The notes below the pieces were generated by a model. The model saw nothing but the letters and a program-made list of their open reading frames with translations. It was not told the DNA's origin and searched no databases. The position numbers and the translations under genes are program-made. A stretch of 64,000 nucleotides of DNA from Branchinecta lynchi (lineage: Eukaryota; Arthropoda; Branchiopoda; Anostraca; Branchinectidae): contig JAKZAP010000004.1 in assembly GCA_023053575.1 (NCBI GenBank), forward strand, positions 1,094,861 to 1,158,860. Direction: 5' to 3'. Each line of letters begins with the position of its first letter. Positions within the stretch are counted from its first letter, which is position 1. This document shows positions 1 through 10,875 of this stretch, one piece after another.

Positions 1-3000
1 GATATTGTTTCAAGTTTTCATCCGATGTCTACGATTGAAAAGGATAAAGTTCAACTGACTGCAAAGTCAATTTAGTCCCTTTTTCCGATATTCTTTTGTT
101 GTGCTTAGGGCAATCGATAGCCCTTGATGAGCTGATCAAAGTATTTGTCATCCACTTTTTGGAACAAAAATCCTTCATGAGATTAACCAGTTTGAAAGTT
201 TCAAGGGGCTGACAACTTCCGGAGTAACGTATACACTGAAACCAAAAATAGGCGATACCAGTTGTGAGACATGTAAGGGACTTGTAAGCAACAGTCGACT
301 GTAAGCAACAGTCAACTGTTAGTTCATAATCATCTTCGGCAATGAGGAGTTTGCAGCTTTTGCTAGTTGGAATACCTGTTATTTGTTTCAGGTGTATTCG
401 ATGGTAAGAACAATTTTGTTCCCAATTGTAAGACATGCATGGGACTTGTAAGTAATAATCGGCTGTTATGCTACAATCATCTTCAGCGATGAGGGGTTTG
501 CAACTTTTGCTAGCTGGTGTATCCATTATTGGTGTCCGTGTCAATCACGGGAGAGGGACTTGTAAGTAAGGATCGGTTCACGAGGGGCTAGAAATTTTTG
601 AAAATTTGTGCACATTGTATTCGATTTCTGTCAATATGACGGTAAGAAAGTTTGTATCGATGGTCTATCGCTATAACCTAGGATTAACTGTTTACACAAC
701 GGGTACAAACGATACGGTAATGTAAAACAATAAGGTAGTTTTGTAATAATTAATAGTGTTTTCTATGGTATTTTAATCCTGAAACGTTACGGATAGCTTT
801 ATAATACCAACTAGATTATATAAGATATTGTTCCAAGTTTTCATCCGTCACGATATCTACGATTGAAAAGGATAAAGTTCAACTGACCGCAAAGTCAATT
901 TGGTCCCTTCTTCCGATATTGTTTTGTTGTTGGTTCTACAACGGTAAAGAAGAGCTTTTGATCATGTGATTATTCTTTTTAGAACATACCGTTTTAAAAG
1001 CTTCGATAAGTTCGATAACTTCAGCATTTAACCGACAGCGAAGAAACAAAACCAAAGTGTTGCTCTCGCAACACTTTAGTCGGCGAAGCTGGACAAAGGT
1101 TGCCGCAACACTTCACGTTGCCCGGGCAACGTAGGTCTAGTTAAAGCTACAATTTGGATGGACGAAGGCAGACTTAAAAAAATTCGCCTGTGGGATTCAG
1201 TTTAACATGTTCTGGGTACAGTCGTTGGAAGAGTCGCTTTTTAGCCAAAGCTGAAGTGGAATCCGAAGCTGTGAACTTGAATATAAGAATTGTGTTGCGA
1301 GAGCAACACTTTGGTTTTGTCTTCATTTTTTTTTTTTTTTTTTTTTTTTTTTCCTATGACTCCGATTTCATTTTATTCCTGGTAACTGAGAAGGGTCTAA
1401 CCTGTGCGGTTTTTACGGAAAGTGTGGACCTTAGGCCGGATTGATGAATATGACATTACATTTTGGAAAGCTCCGTAGAACTCTTGCCTGGGGCCAATAA
1501 GGATGGTTTTTGCTTGTCCTCGAGCCAGAGCCTACGGTTTGCGAAGTGAAGTGGAGTTGTATAGCCTATGTCAGAGAGGACTATCTGAAGTTGTGTAGCG
1601 AACCTTTCGTTTCATCAAAAGATGTTTCTGCTTTCGAGTGGAAAGCTCCGTTCTAGCACGCAAGCAGGCAGGCACCAGTTTCAAATTGAAGATGGACTAA
1701 AATCTATAAGGGTTAAATATATGCGGCAGTTACCCGGCCCCACAGCCAACATATCTTCTTTGAGTGATAAATAGAAAAATCTACAGAGACAAAATAGTGG
1801 CTTTTTCCCACGGGTCCGAAAGTGCTGCCATCTATTGTTTCTGTCCATGTCTGCGACGATTTCAGCTGAGTTTATAAATTTGTTTTTTTGCACTTTGGTT
1901 TGTGGTAGAGTAACGGTATCAGATGTGCCTCTTAAACTTTAAAAGTTCTCTCATTGCTAAAGAAACTAGAGCTTATCCTTTGCTCCTTTCTAAGTCGTGA
2001 CGTTAGAAAGTTGGCCTACGGCAAAAAAGTCAACTTTTGAACTAAGACAGGTAGAATTTTTTTTTCGACGGCAATCGATAGCCATTGATGAGCTGATCAA
2101 AGTATATGTCATTCATGTTTTGGTACAAAAATTCCTTCATGAGATACACCAGTTTGAAAATTTCAAAGGGGTTGACAACTTCATAGTAAGGAACACTGAA
2201 ACCAAAAATAGGCGATACCAGTTATGATACATATAGGGGACTTTTAAGCCACAGTCGACTGTTAGCCCATAATCATCTTCGGTAATAAGGGGTTTGCAGC
2301 TTTTGCTAGTTGGTATACCTGTTATTTGTTTCCGGTGTATTCGATGGTAAGAACAATTTGGTTCCCAATGGTAAGATATGCAAGGGACTTGTAAGTAATA
2401 ATCGGCTGTTATGCTACAATCATCTTCTGCGATGATGGGTTTGCAGCTTTTGCTAGCTGGTTTACCCATTATTTGTTTCCGGTTAACTTAATGTATATCA
2501 CAGGAGAGGGACTTGTAAGTAGGAATCGGTTCACGAGGGGCTAGGAATTTTTGCAAATGGGTGCACATTGTATTCGATTTCTATAAATCTGACAGTAAGA
2601 AAGTTTGTGTCGGTGGTCTATCAATGTAACCGAGGATTAACTGTTTACACAACGGATACAAACGAAAATGTAAAGCAATGAGGTAGTTTCATAATAAATA
2701 ATACTGTCATCTATGGTATTTTAATCCTGAAAAGTTACGGATAGCTTTCTATTACCAACTAGATTATATAGCATATTGTTCCAAGTTTTCATCCGTCACG
2801 ATGTCTACGATTGAAAAGGATAAAGTACAACTGACTGCAAAGTTAATTTAGTCCCTTCTTCCTATATTATTTTGTTGTTGTTTTTACAACGCTGAAGAAT
2901 ACCTTTTGATCATATGATTAATTTTTTTAGAACATCCCGTTTAAAAAGCTTATGCTATAATCATCTTCAGCGATGAGGGGCTTGCAACTTTTGCTAGCTG

Positions 3001-5065
3001 GTATATCCATTATTTGTTTCCGGTGAATTTGATGTCAATCACGGGAGACGGACTTGTAAGTAAGAATCGTTTCACGAGGGGCTAGAAATTTTTGAAAATT
3101 GGTGCACATTGTATTCGATTTCTGTAAATATGACAGTAAGAAAGTTTGTATCGATGGTCTATCGCTATAACCTAGGATTAACTGTTTACGCAACGGGTAC
3201 AAACGATCTATGTTATTTTAATCCTGAAAAGTTACGGATAGCTTTATAATATCAACTAGATTATATAACATATTGTTCCAAGTTTTCATCCGTCACCATA
3301 TCTACGATTGAAAAAGGATAAAGTTCAACTTCGACGGCAATCGATAGCCGCTGATGAGCTGATCAAAGTATATGACATCCATTTTTTGGTAAAAAATTCC
3401 TTTATGAGATACACCAGTTTGAAAGTTTCAAGGGGTTGACAACTTCAATAGTAAGGTACACACTGAAACCAAATAGGCGATACCAGTTGTGAGACATGTA
3501 AGGGACTTGTAAGCAACAGTCGACTGTAAGCAACAGTCGACTGTAAGCAACAGTCAACTGTTAGTACATAATCATCTTCGGCAATGAGGAGTTTGCAGCT
3601 TTTGCTAGTTGGAATACCTGTTATTTGTTTCAGGTGTATTCGATGGTAAGAACAATATTGTTCCCAATTGTAAGACATGCATGGGACTTGTAAGTAATAA
3701 TCGGCTGTTATGCTATAATCATCTTCAGCGATGAGGGGTTTGCAACTTTTGCTAGCTGGTGTATCCATTATTTGTGTCCGTGTCAATCACGGGAGAGGGA
3801 CTTGTAAGTAAGGATCGGTTCTCGAGGGGCTAGAAATTTTTTGAAAATTTGTGCGCATTGTATTCGATTTCTGTCAATATGACGGTAAGAAAGTTTGTAT
3901 CGATGGTCTATCGCTATAACCTAGGATTAACTGTTTACGCAACGGGTACAAACGATACGGTAATGTAAAATAATAAGGTAATTTTGTAATAACTAATAGT
4001 GTCATCTATGTTATTTTAATCCTGAAAAGTTACGGATAGCTTTATAATATCAACTAGATTATATAACATATTGTTCCAAGTTTTCATCCGTCACCATATC
4101 TACGATTGAAAAGGATAAAGTTCAACTTCGACGGCAATCGATAGCCGCTGATGAGCTGATCAAAGTATATGACATCCATTTTTTGGTAAAAAATTCCTTT
4201 ATGAGATTCTCCAGTTTGAAAGTTTCAAGGGGTTGACAACTTCAGTAGTAAGGTACACACTGAAACCAAAAATAGGCGATACCAGTTGTGAGACATGTAA
4301 GGGACTTGTAAGCAACAGTCGACTGTAAGCAACAGTCGACTGTTAGCTCATAATCATCTTCGGCAACGAGGAGTTTGCAGCTTTTGCTAGTTGGTATACC
4401 TGTTATTTGTCTCAGGTGTATTCGATGGTAAGAACAATGTTGTTCCCAATTGTAAGACATGCATGGGACTTGTAAGTAATAATCGGCTGTTATGCTATAA
4501 TCATCTTCAGCGATGAGGGGTTTGCAACTTTTGATAGCTGGTGGATCCATTATTTGTTTCCGGTGAATTTAATGTCAGTCACGGGAGACGGACTTGTAAG
4601 TAAGATCGGTTCACGAGGGGCTAGAAATTTTTGAAAATTGGTGCACATTGTATTCGATTTCTGTAAATATGACAGTAAGAAAGTTTGTATCGATGGTCTG
4701 TCGCTATAACCTAGGATTAACTGTTTACGCAACGGGTACAAACGATACGGTAATGTAAAACAATAAGGTAGTTTTGTAATAATTAATACTGTCATCTATG
4801 GAATTTTAATCCTGAAACGTTACGGATAGCCTTCTTCCGATATTGTTTTGTTGTTGGTTTTACAACGCTAAAGAACAGCTTTTGATTATGTGATTATTCT
4901 TTTTAGAACATACCGTTTTAAAAGCTTCGATAAGTTGACAATTTCAGCATTTAACCGACAGCGAAGAAACAAAACCAAAGTGTTGCTCTCGCAACACTTT
5001 AGCCGGCGAAGCCGGACAAAGGTTGCCGCAACACTTCACGTTGCCCGGGCAACGTAGGTCTAGTT
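1..5065. repeat. Tandem array of ~0.8-kb repeat units
   Basis: At least four units, some truncated, share the same order of landmarks. A block starting GCAATCGATAGCC occurs near 109, 2071, 3335 and 4131, followed by two related sub-repeats of about 110 bp, then a block ending TTCCAAGTTTTCATCCG (near 829, 2777, 3272 and 4073). The clearest period is 796 bp (3335 to 4131). On the minus strand the sub-repeats keep an open frame containing SKSCKPLIAEDD-like peptides, at 29-544, 2137-2469, 3445-3786 and 4242-4550. I recognise no protein family in these frames and read them as repeat by-products. A hairpin-rich block of about 120 bp with GTGTTGC/GCAACAC arms closes the array at 1020-1140 and again at 4940-5065. 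Confidence 0.8.
1050..1320. repeat. Inverted repeat with GTTGC-rich arms
   Basis: ACAAAACCAAAGTGTTGCTC near 1050 is repeated in inverted orientation near 1290-1315, just before a long T run (about 1328-1352). The left arm itself forms a small hairpin (AGTGTTGC/GCAACACT). The same left block recurs at 4972-5065. This is probably a small foldback element or part of the neighbouring repeat array. Confidence 0.5.
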
Positions 5066-5532
5066 TACTTTAAAGTTAAACAGAAAAGCAAACTTATTTT
5101 TGTATCATTCAACTGAATACGCTGCATTTTTTCAACTGTGTTAAGGGCTTTTTTACTTTTCACTATTTGCTGTGGAATGACGTTTAGAATATCTAAGTCG
5201 TCATAAAACGCAAATTTCTGCTATGACGCAGACAAATTGAATCTCAATGCGTACGCGGCGTTTCAGTGGCCAGTGATCAGCTTACGGAAGGTAGCTCACT
5301 GCGTGAACACTTATTTTCAGTAAATCCTTTCGTCAGGCATGCAACACAGACACAAGCAGATAAAGCTTCCATCAATGACGTGGAAATTCTACTATTTGAA
5401 AATCGATTGAAAAATCGAAGTAACGCATTTTCATCGGGTTTTCGATTATTCGTGAATAGCGGAGCTACGAAGTATCGCGTTTTTGCCGGGTTTTCAGGCT
5501 TCTTTAACTGAAGAAGTGATATTTTCTAAGAC
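5066..5532. other. Gene-free flank left of Polinton copy 1
   Basis: No supported gene. The 5375-5510 stretch (ATTCGTGAATAGCG and neighbours) is echoed in inverted orientation near 46180-46250, and partly near 26830, so it is an old dispersed repeat into or beside which the Polinton inserted. Confidence 0.5.
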
Positions 5533-5538
5533 CTTTTC
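5533..5538. repeat. Left 6-bp target-site duplication of Polinton copy 1
   Basis: CTTTTC immediately precedes the AG-starting terminal repeat and is repeated exactly after the right terminal repeat at 15976-15981. Six base pairs is the duplication size known for Polintons/Mavericks. Confidence 0.9.
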
Positions 5539-5853
5539 AGTAGTTATATAAAGGGGGTTCTGGCTCACCCTTCCCCCAATTTCAAAACCCCATTTTAACA
5601 TCAATTTCTTAAATTTTAACATCCTTTTTACCAAATTATCCCCCTTTTTAAGAACCTTTTTATTTTCTTACTTCCAAAATAAAGGATACAAGAAATGAGA
5701 ATATTACCCTTTACTACATATAAAATACTACAATATACTACTACTTCTTTTTTTTTACATTTTTCATTTTTTATTCAAATATTACTGAGTAAACAGTTCT
5801 AAATCCACATATGTTTCTTTGTTCTTGTTTTCGCGTACAATAGGCTGCAAAAC
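5539..5853 (+). repeat. Left TIR of Polinton copy 1
   Basis: This region matches the reverse complement of 15660-15975 closely along its length; the match stops within GGCTGCAAAAC. Its inner ~70 bp are the 3' coding end of the 102-aa gene (5782-6090), so the repeat extends into a gene. Confidence 0.9.
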
Positions 5854-6090
5854 CAGATTTTTCTTTAAAAGTAATTCGTTAGCAATGGCATTATATTTCT
5901 GTGTTATAAACAAATCACAGGGTTTGTTATTATGATTAATGACTACAACCAACTTATCACCATATTTCGTCTTAGCAATTCTCATTTTATCTATATTATA
6001 TTTCATTCCTAATACCAATGCTTCTTTCCTGATTATCTCATTGTATTTATTCATTCTGATTGTATTCAAGACTTCCTTTGTGGACTCCAT
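5782..6090 (-). CDS. Conserved 102-aa Polinton orphan protein
   Basis: I do not recognise this protein. It is small, charged and lysine-rich, with no signal peptide or membrane segment and a predicted mixture of helix (residues 1-40) and strands around KYGDKLVVVINH. It is the last gene of the one-direction gene series and lies 37 bp downstream of the major capsid gene. The start is chosen because the minus strand reads CTAATAAATG, the start context shared by the other genes of the element. Its final ~24 codons lie inside the terminal inverted repeat, so a fragment is duplicated in inverse at 15660-15730. Copy 2 carries a homologue broken by a stop codon (48322-48630). Conservation between the copies supports a real gene. 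The role is unknown. Confidence 0.7.
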   Translation of the reverse strand: MESTKEVLNTIRMNKYNEIIRKEALVLGMKYNIDKMRIAKTKYGDKLVVVINHNNKPCDLFITQKYNAIANELLLKKNLVLQPIVRENKNKETYVDLELFTQ

Positions 6091-6127
6091 TTATTAGGGG
6101 ATGATTTTATTAAATAAAAATCCAGAC

Positions 6128-7486
6128 TCACAAACTCACATACATATTTTTGTTAATAATATCTAATGTAGCTTTTCTTTCATAATATATAACACAGTAA
6201 ACATTATATGGTACGGGTTGATTATCTTTCAACGTTAAACTGATTTCAATATCAGCAGTTGTTCCATTATAAATATTTGACTCGTGTTTGGAAACATCGA
6301 AACAGAATAGTGGATATACTTCTTTAAATTCTTCTATACTAACAACACTACCAGTATCAAATGCTAATTGTTTATAACCCAAATGTACAAACCTATTGTA
6401 AAGATTTGAGTATTTACATTTATCATCGCTAAAATCACATTTAAGTGGTTCTTCAGGATATTTATCCCCATTAATTCTAAGTTCTATGTCTGTTAAATTC
6501 ATATGATCAAACACCATATTATTCATTAATTGATTGTTATGCTTTTCATTTTTCTGTAGCATCACAACTACTTTTGTTGGATTGTTTCTCTCAGAAATAA
6601 CTTTCCAAGTGTGTTCCTTATTTTGACTAACATCGCTTTTATAAGTATTACATGCTTCCCACATCAGATTATGCTTTTTATCCTTAGCAAGACCCTTTTC
6701 TAATTCACTCATCATTTCGATACTAGGAGCTACAATAGGGATCTTCCAGGATAAATACTCGATTACTACTTTGAAATTAGTATTTCCATTTCTTATAATC
6801 ATGTTGTTATCATCATTTCTTCTTAGAAATAATTTATGCGATGCACCTCTGAAGAATCGTTTGTTTCCTTTCAGAAATCCAAACAATTCTGATAATGGTA
6901 AATACATATTTACTAATTTACTGCTCTTTGTTCTGTTATATCTTTTTTCAAATCCTTTATTATAATTATTATTATTTCTCAAACTGACTGTTCCACCCCC
7001 TGCTGCAGCCCCTGCAGCCCCTGCAGTAAACGAAGCAATAACAGGATTAATTTCTTTTCCTTGATTATAATCCTTGTACCAGAAATGATTTCTTGCTGCA
7101 CTTCTAGAATAATCATCAGAGTATTCAATCAGCTTTGTAACGGTAGTTGTAATACCAACATGATTAATTTTTTCAACCGATTCATCGTTTATTACATATT
7201 CAGCGGTACTGAATAAATTAAATCCATTGTTCGTCAAAGTAGCAATATCGGTTGCAGCTATATTATCTCCATTTTCTTTCACTATTCTTACACTAACATC
7301 AAGATAACTTTCACTTGGATAAAACCAGGAATCTAATTTCTTCGTTACGAATTCAAGCTCTGATTTATTAGATACATTCACATCTGTTTCTCGAATTTCT
7401 TTAAATTCGTATTTTACCACTGTATCATCCACAAGCGGTTCGTCAAATATATTCCATTGCGGACTGATAACTTTATTTACTGTCAT
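6128..7486 (-). CDS. Major capsid protein (double jelly-roll type)
   Basis: This 452-aa protein is the likely hexon-type capsid subunit of the virus-like particle that Polintons are thought to build. Evidence is its size, its place directly downstream of the penton-like and small basic genes, and its character: strand-rich sequence such as YLDVSVRIV near residue 61 and LTDIELRINGDKYP in the C-terminal half, few charged repeats, and a flexible Gly/Ala-rich loop at residues 154-166 like a surface loop between strands. The C-terminus ends in a strand-rich block containing TADIEISLTL and VYCVIYYERK. No membrane segment is seen. The start follows TATATAAATG. Copy 2 has a disrupted homologue at 48668-50224. 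The identification rests on gene order and composition; a structure-based profile search would decide it. Confidence 0.72.
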   Translation of the reverse strand: MTVNKVISPQWNIFDEPLVDDTVVKYEFKEIRETDVNVSNKSELEFVTKKLDSWFYPSESYLDVSVRIVKENGDNIAATDIATLTNNGFNLFSTAEYVINDESVEKINHVGITTTVTKLIEYSDDYSRSAARNHFWYKDYNQGKEINPVIASFTAGAAGAAAGGGTVSLRNNNNYNKGFEKRYNRTKSSKLVNMYLPLSELFGFLKGNKRFFRGASHKLFLRRNDDNNMIIRNGNTNFKVVIEYLSWKIPIVAPSIEMMSELEKGLAKDKKHNLMWEACNTYKSDVSQNKEHTWKVISERNNPTKVVVMLQKNEKHNNQLMNNMVFDHMNLTDIELRINGDKYPEEPLKCDFSDDKCKYSNLYNRFVHLGYKQLAFDTGSVVSIEEFKEVYPLFCFDVSKHESNIYNGTTADIEISLTLKDNQPVPYNVYCVIYYERKATLDIINKNMYVSL

Positions 7487-7516
7487 TTATATAAGAAAGA
7501 AATTATTAAATAAAAC

Positions 7517-7873
7517 TTATTTCAGAATCTTTAATCCATTTCCAGTCATTAACGTTTTGATCAAGTCCTGACTTCTTTGATTTAAAATCCTTTTATTTGT
7601 ACCGATAAGATCCTTCATCGATTTTTTGTTTCCAATTACATCAATCAGTTCCTTCTTGTTTACATTGATCAGATCTTTCCCATATTCTATTGCTCTGTTT
7701 TTCAACAACTCAAATCTCGGTTTAATAATATTATTATACATTGACATAGCCCCATCTTTTATTTGTTTTGCTGACGTTTGAAATAACTGGGAATTAACAA
7801 TGTTTTTGAATACACTACCGATTCCACTTCCATACTGCTTTTTATAAAGTAATCGCTTATTATTAATCAACAT
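7517..7873 (-). CDS. Small basic virion-type protein, 118 aa
   Basis: This is a basic protein with a glycine-containing start (YGSGIGSVFKNIV, residues 14-26) that could form an amphipathic helix, followed by long lysine-rich helices to the C-terminus. It lies between the penton and major capsid genes. Small proteins at this place in adintovirus/Polinton genomes have been compared with adenovirus core or membrane-active proteins, and that comparison is an inference here. The start is at CCTATAAATG. The homologue in copy 2 (50255-50611) is intact and differs at only a few residues, which suggests that the frame was under selection until recently. No catalytic motif is visible. Confidence 0.65.
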   Translation of the reverse strand: MLINNKRLLYKKQYGSGIGSVFKNIVNSQLFQTSAKQIKDGAMSMYNNIIKPRFELLKNRAIEYGKDLINVNKKELIDVIGNKKSMKDLIGTNKRILNQRSQDLIKTLMTGNGLKILK

Positions 7874-7901
7874 TTATAGGTAAATAATTTTATTTCACTA
7901 A

Positions 7902-8627
7902 TCAATAACCTTTTCTTAAATGCAGCACGTATCCAACGTTATCACCATTCAAATCGATAGGTCTTCCCAACTGATCAGTAATTGTCATTCTCAAGGAGTA
8001 AATAAAGTCTTTTGTGTTAATAGGAAGGTAGATTAATTGTCTAGGATTCTCAACAATTTGACAACCCGGTTCTGTATTAGGAACAAATGTCCAAATGACA
8101 TCTGATTTACTTTTGTTTACGATAGAACTGTTTACAAGAGAGCAGTGAATTTGAATTTTATCAACGCTTCTTGTTATATTCGGAAGCTTTGTACCTTCAT
8201 TGATTTTCTTAGATATCTCACTATCCTTCTCAAATCCTAAAATCTGACACAAGTCACTATTAAATCTAAACACATATTTTTCTTGTAATAGTATGACAAA
8301 TCTCATAGATGCTGGATTGGATGAAATTACAATAGGACATTTATCTTTTGGAGTATCAAAATACTGACACAAAAAATAATTCAAACAATCATCGTTATAC
8401 ATCCCATTAGGAATAGTAACATTCATCCATTCTGTTGCATTATTATCTTCATCTTTCCTGTATTGAAATGTATTATTTCCAAATTTATCACTTATATTAT
8501 GCCATGAATACCACAAAGTACACTGATTCAAACCTATTTCATAATCCCAATTACGATTCAATTCGATTGGTTGACTAAATGTTATATCAATGATACTCTC
8601 ATTACCTTCAATGTTTAACAACACCAT
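7902..8627 (-). CDS. Penton-like minor capsid protein (single jelly-roll)
   Basis: This 241-aa strand-rich protein has the organisation of the Polinton minor capsid protein: an N-terminal strand pair, the block NWDYEIGLNQCTLWYSWHNI (residues 25-44), an NVTIPNGMYNDDCLNYFL segment in the middle (the usual 'IP.G.Y...DIN.Y' element), and a C-terminal block where YSLRMTITDQLGRPIDLNG precedes the final HLRK. In the virus-like particle it would occupy the capsid vertices. The start codon sits in CTAATAAATG, and the stop lies 28 bp before the next gene. Copy 2 holds the same gene split by an LTR retrotransposon (50644-51302 and 62110-62170). Confidence comes from the combined motif pattern and the neighbouring genes. 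Confidence 0.75.
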   Translation of the reverse strand: MVLLNIEGNESIIDITFSQPIELNRNWDYEIGLNQCTLWYSWHNISDKFGNNTFQYRKDEDNNATEWMNVTIPNGMYNDDCLNYFLCQYFDTPKDKCPIVISSNPASMRFVILLQEKYVFRFNSDLCQILGFEKDSEISKKINEGTKLPNITRSVDKIQIHCSLVNSSIVNKSKSDVIWTFVPNTEPGCQIVENPRQLIYLPINTKDFIYSLRMTITDQLGRPIDLNGDNVGYVLHLRKGY

Positions 8628-8630
8628 TTA

Positions 8631-9461
8631 TTAGAAATATTTTTTATATATTGAATTGTAATATCTCTTCGTAAGAAATTTATTTCGCATTAACGAATCC
8701 AAAATATCAATAGCTTCATTTCTCACCTCATCAGATGTATTTCCGTTTACTCTGCTACCTATCAAAGTGTATAGTTTTGAAATCATTTCATCACAATTCA
8801 TAAATACTCCAGTTCCTTGTTGGTTGACTAATGGGAAATAGGTTTGAATGGTTTTTAACCTATTCTTGTATTCTTTTATAAATTCAATGTGTTTATCATA
8901 CTTACTAGAACTATAACTTTTACTTTTCATACCACCATAACTTTGACTTATAGATGTTAAATAATTCAGAGCCCCATCTATTTCGTTAGGATGCTTCAGG
9001 TAATAATGAGGCATTTGAAAATAATTATCGATATCATTCCAGTCATCTTTATATTTTAAATTAATTTGATTTAATAATTCCACATCAATATTTAAGTTTA
9101 GATTTACGTCATATGGTTGTTCTAGATTGGGTTCTATAGCATGAGTGGGAGCTCGACTCGATTCCTCTGAAGTAGTGGTCTGTAAAGCTGTTTTAAATGT
9201 ATCACCTAATCTGACAAACCGTCTTCTTGAATTATTATCACCTTCCTGTAGTTTATTAATTATCGTTTCAGCGTTCTCTTGTAATTTTTTGATGGTGTCT
9301 TTAGTGTTTTCTTTTTGTGCTATAATAACTGGAGCGTTTAATTCTGAAGCATATTCCCGAAATCCTGCCTTCTCCATCTCATTTTGTTGAACCATTCTTC
9401 TCTGAATTTCTCTGTTCTTCACTATATCCGATAAAATATCACTCAAGCGTCTTGAATCCAT
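8631..9461 (-). CDS. Coiled-coil Polinton protein of unknown role, 276 aa
   Basis: I do not recognise a family. Residues 1-75 are highly charged and helical, with heptad-like spacing (the block ENTKDTIKKLQENAETIINK), consistent with a coiled coil. A central acidic, asparagine-rich linker follows, then a helical C-terminal domain containing YYLKHPNEIDGALNYL (about residues 152-167). There is no signal peptide or membrane segment. Only three bases separate its end from the start of the penton gene, and the integrase gene ends 16 bp upstream of its start, so it sits tightly in the series. The start is at TATATAAATG. Copy 2 has an uninterrupted homologue (62174-63004) that differs mostly around residues 180-225, implying faster change in that domain. 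Confidence 0.68.
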   Translation of the reverse strand: MDSRRLSDILSDIVKNREIQRRMVQQNEMEKAGFREYASELNAPVIIAQKENTKDTIKKLQENAETIINKLQEGDNNSRRRFVRLGDTFKTALQTTTSEESSRAPTHAIEPNLEQPYDVNLNLNIDVELLNQINLKYKDDWNDIDNYFQMPHYYLKHPNEIDGALNYLTSISQSYGGMKSKSYSSSKYDKHIEFIKEYKNRLKTIQTYFPLVNQQGTGVFMNCDEMISKLYTLIGSRVNGNTSDEVRNEAIDILDSLMRNKFLTKRYYNSIYKKYF

Positions 9462-9477
9462 TTATATACAACTAATT

Positions 9478-10488
9478 TTATTTCATAATAAATTTTGAAA
9501 GTTCTTTTTCATAAAACCCTCCTTGAATTAATTCCCCACTTTTGTCAGATATTGCATAAGTAATGGGAATGGTAGGTCTGATGGTTGCTATCTGAAATAC
9601 TTCATCCGTATAATTAGGTAAATATCCTTTATCAAAAACACTTTTTTCTTTTTTAATTCTGACTAAATCCCCTACTTTGACTTTGTGACTCTGTGAGTTT
9701 CCTGTGATTTTGTAGTCATCTACTGGAGGAAACAAAGCATTGTAAACCTTTTCCTGATTAACCTTTTTACTAGCATCAACTGGTTTCATTTGTATTGAAC
9801 GGTGGTACGAGTTATTATAATTACTCGCAAATAAAGGTAAAACATCAATCCAATTAGTAGTGTTATTGTGAGTGAAATATTTCCATAGCTTTTCTTTTAG
9901 CGTTCTATTGAATCGTTCAACGATTTGTGCTTTCAATTTGCTTTCAGATGCAAACCAGTGTATGCCGTTATTTTTCAAAAAAGTTTGAACATTTCTCATC
10001 ACAAATTCTTTACCTTTATCAGTTTGTAGTTTCTTAGGAATTCTTTCTTTAAATATAACACTGAATGCTTTTATTATTTCAGCACCCGTTTTGTCTTTCA
10101 GAGGGATACACCAAGCATATTTACTAAAGCAATCAATAACAGTTAAAATGTAATTTGTTTTATTATTTTCTTTTTTATATTTCTGCATGTCAACTAAATC
10201 AGCTTGCCATTGCTCATCAACATAGTGAACATGCACTCGCCTCCTTTCAAAGTTATGATAGGAAGGTTTGTGTAACGTATACACATTCTCATTTTGCAAC
10301 ACATTTTTTATTTTATCTTTAGAAACGTTCACTCCATTTTCTTTTAACTTTCTGTGAATATCATCAACACCTGAATAATTAGAATAATACGTCTTTAATA
10401 GCATTGGAACATTATTTTTTTGTGACACTGCCTTAAACATTGATTCAGTGTCAGTGCTCTTTTTACATTTCATACAATAAATCTCCAT
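9478..10488 (-). CDS. Polinton integrase (rve/DDE family)
   Basis: This 336-aa retroviral-type integrase inserts the element's DNA into the chromosome. The catalytic triad is visible: D97 in WQADLVD, D157 in QTDKGKEF and E191 in AQIVERFNRT, in the usual RNase-H-fold context (ILTVIDCFSKYAW around residues 114-126). The C-terminal part (about residues 260-330, KVGDLVRIKKEKSVFDKG) looks like an SH3-like/chromo-type DNA-binding end. The N-terminus carries a Cys pair (YCMKCKKSTD, residues 4-13) that the copy 2 homologue lacks, followed by a helical region (residues 28-65) resembling the zinc-binding or HTH part. The start is at CTAATAAATG. The frame is intact, and the 6-bp duplication at the element ends fits its activity. 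Confidence 0.92.
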   Translation of the reverse strand: MEIYCMKCKKSTDTESMFKAVSQKNNVPMLLKTYYSNYSGVDDIHRKLKENGVNVSKDKIKNVLQNENVYTLHKPSYHNFERRRVHVHYVDEQWQADLVDMQKYKKENNKTNYILTVIDCFSKYAWCIPLKDKTGAEIIKAFSVIFKERIPKKLQTDKGKEFVMRNVQTFLKNNGIHWFASESKLKAQIVERFNRTLKEKLWKYFTHNNTTNWIDVLPLFASNYNNSYHRSIQMKPVDASKKVNQEKVYNALFPPVDDYKITGNSQSHKVKVGDLVRIKKEKSVFDKGYLPNYTDEVFQIATIRPTIPITYAISDKSGELIQGGFYEKELSKFIMK

Positions 10489-10519
10489 TTATTAGAAAAC
10501 AATTTTCTTAAACGAAAAG

Positions 10520-10852
10520 CTACCAACTCTTCATTTTCCGCTGGATGTAGGAAATGCAGTGAAAACCACAGTTTAATTCATCTATATTTTGAACAGCAAG
10601 ATTTTCATAAGCTATTTTTTTCTTTGAAGTTTTTAGATATTTAACTATTTCTTTTCCTGGAGGAATACCGAAAGAATCGAAAAATTCGACATAGGGGGAT
10701 TCAGGTAGATTACAATAGGCAACCCAATGTGTTCCAGGCATTCCACGTTTGTCATAGTTGATTACACCACATTCCGAATCGTTTATATGTTTGGGTAGCG
10801 TATCTAAAGAGAACACAGCTCTAAACTGTGGTATACTCCCTAATGCATCCAT
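10520..10852 (-). CDS. Adenain-like cysteine protease (C5 type), short start
   Basis: Adenovirus-type maturation protease that would cleave capsid precursors. Its three catalytic positions are present: H42 in PGTHWVAY, D59 in FFDSFG and C95 in NCGFHC, in the order His-Asp-Cys typical of the ULP1/adenain fold. The called ATG at 10852 has no TAAATG context, unlike its neighbours. The open frame continues upstream without a stop and overlaps the end of the 216-aa gene in another frame; plausible family N-terminal residues (PLTNFDI) precede the ATG. Either the original start is lost, or it is made by re-initiation or frameshifting from the upstream gene. At 110 aa from this ATG it is shorter than typical members. 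Confidence 0.8.
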   Translation of the reverse strand: MDALGSIPQFRAVFSLDTLPKHINDSECGVINYDKRGMPGTHWVAYCNLPESPYVEFFDSFGIPPGKEIVKYLKTSKKKIAYENLAVQNIDELNCGFHCISYIQRKMKSW

Positions 10853-10875
10853 AATATCAAAATTGGTTAGAGGTC

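Noticed and set aside
1328..1352. Poly-T run as a polymerase III terminator
   Set aside because: No tRNA- or SINE-like sequence precedes it; more likely microsatellite expansion.
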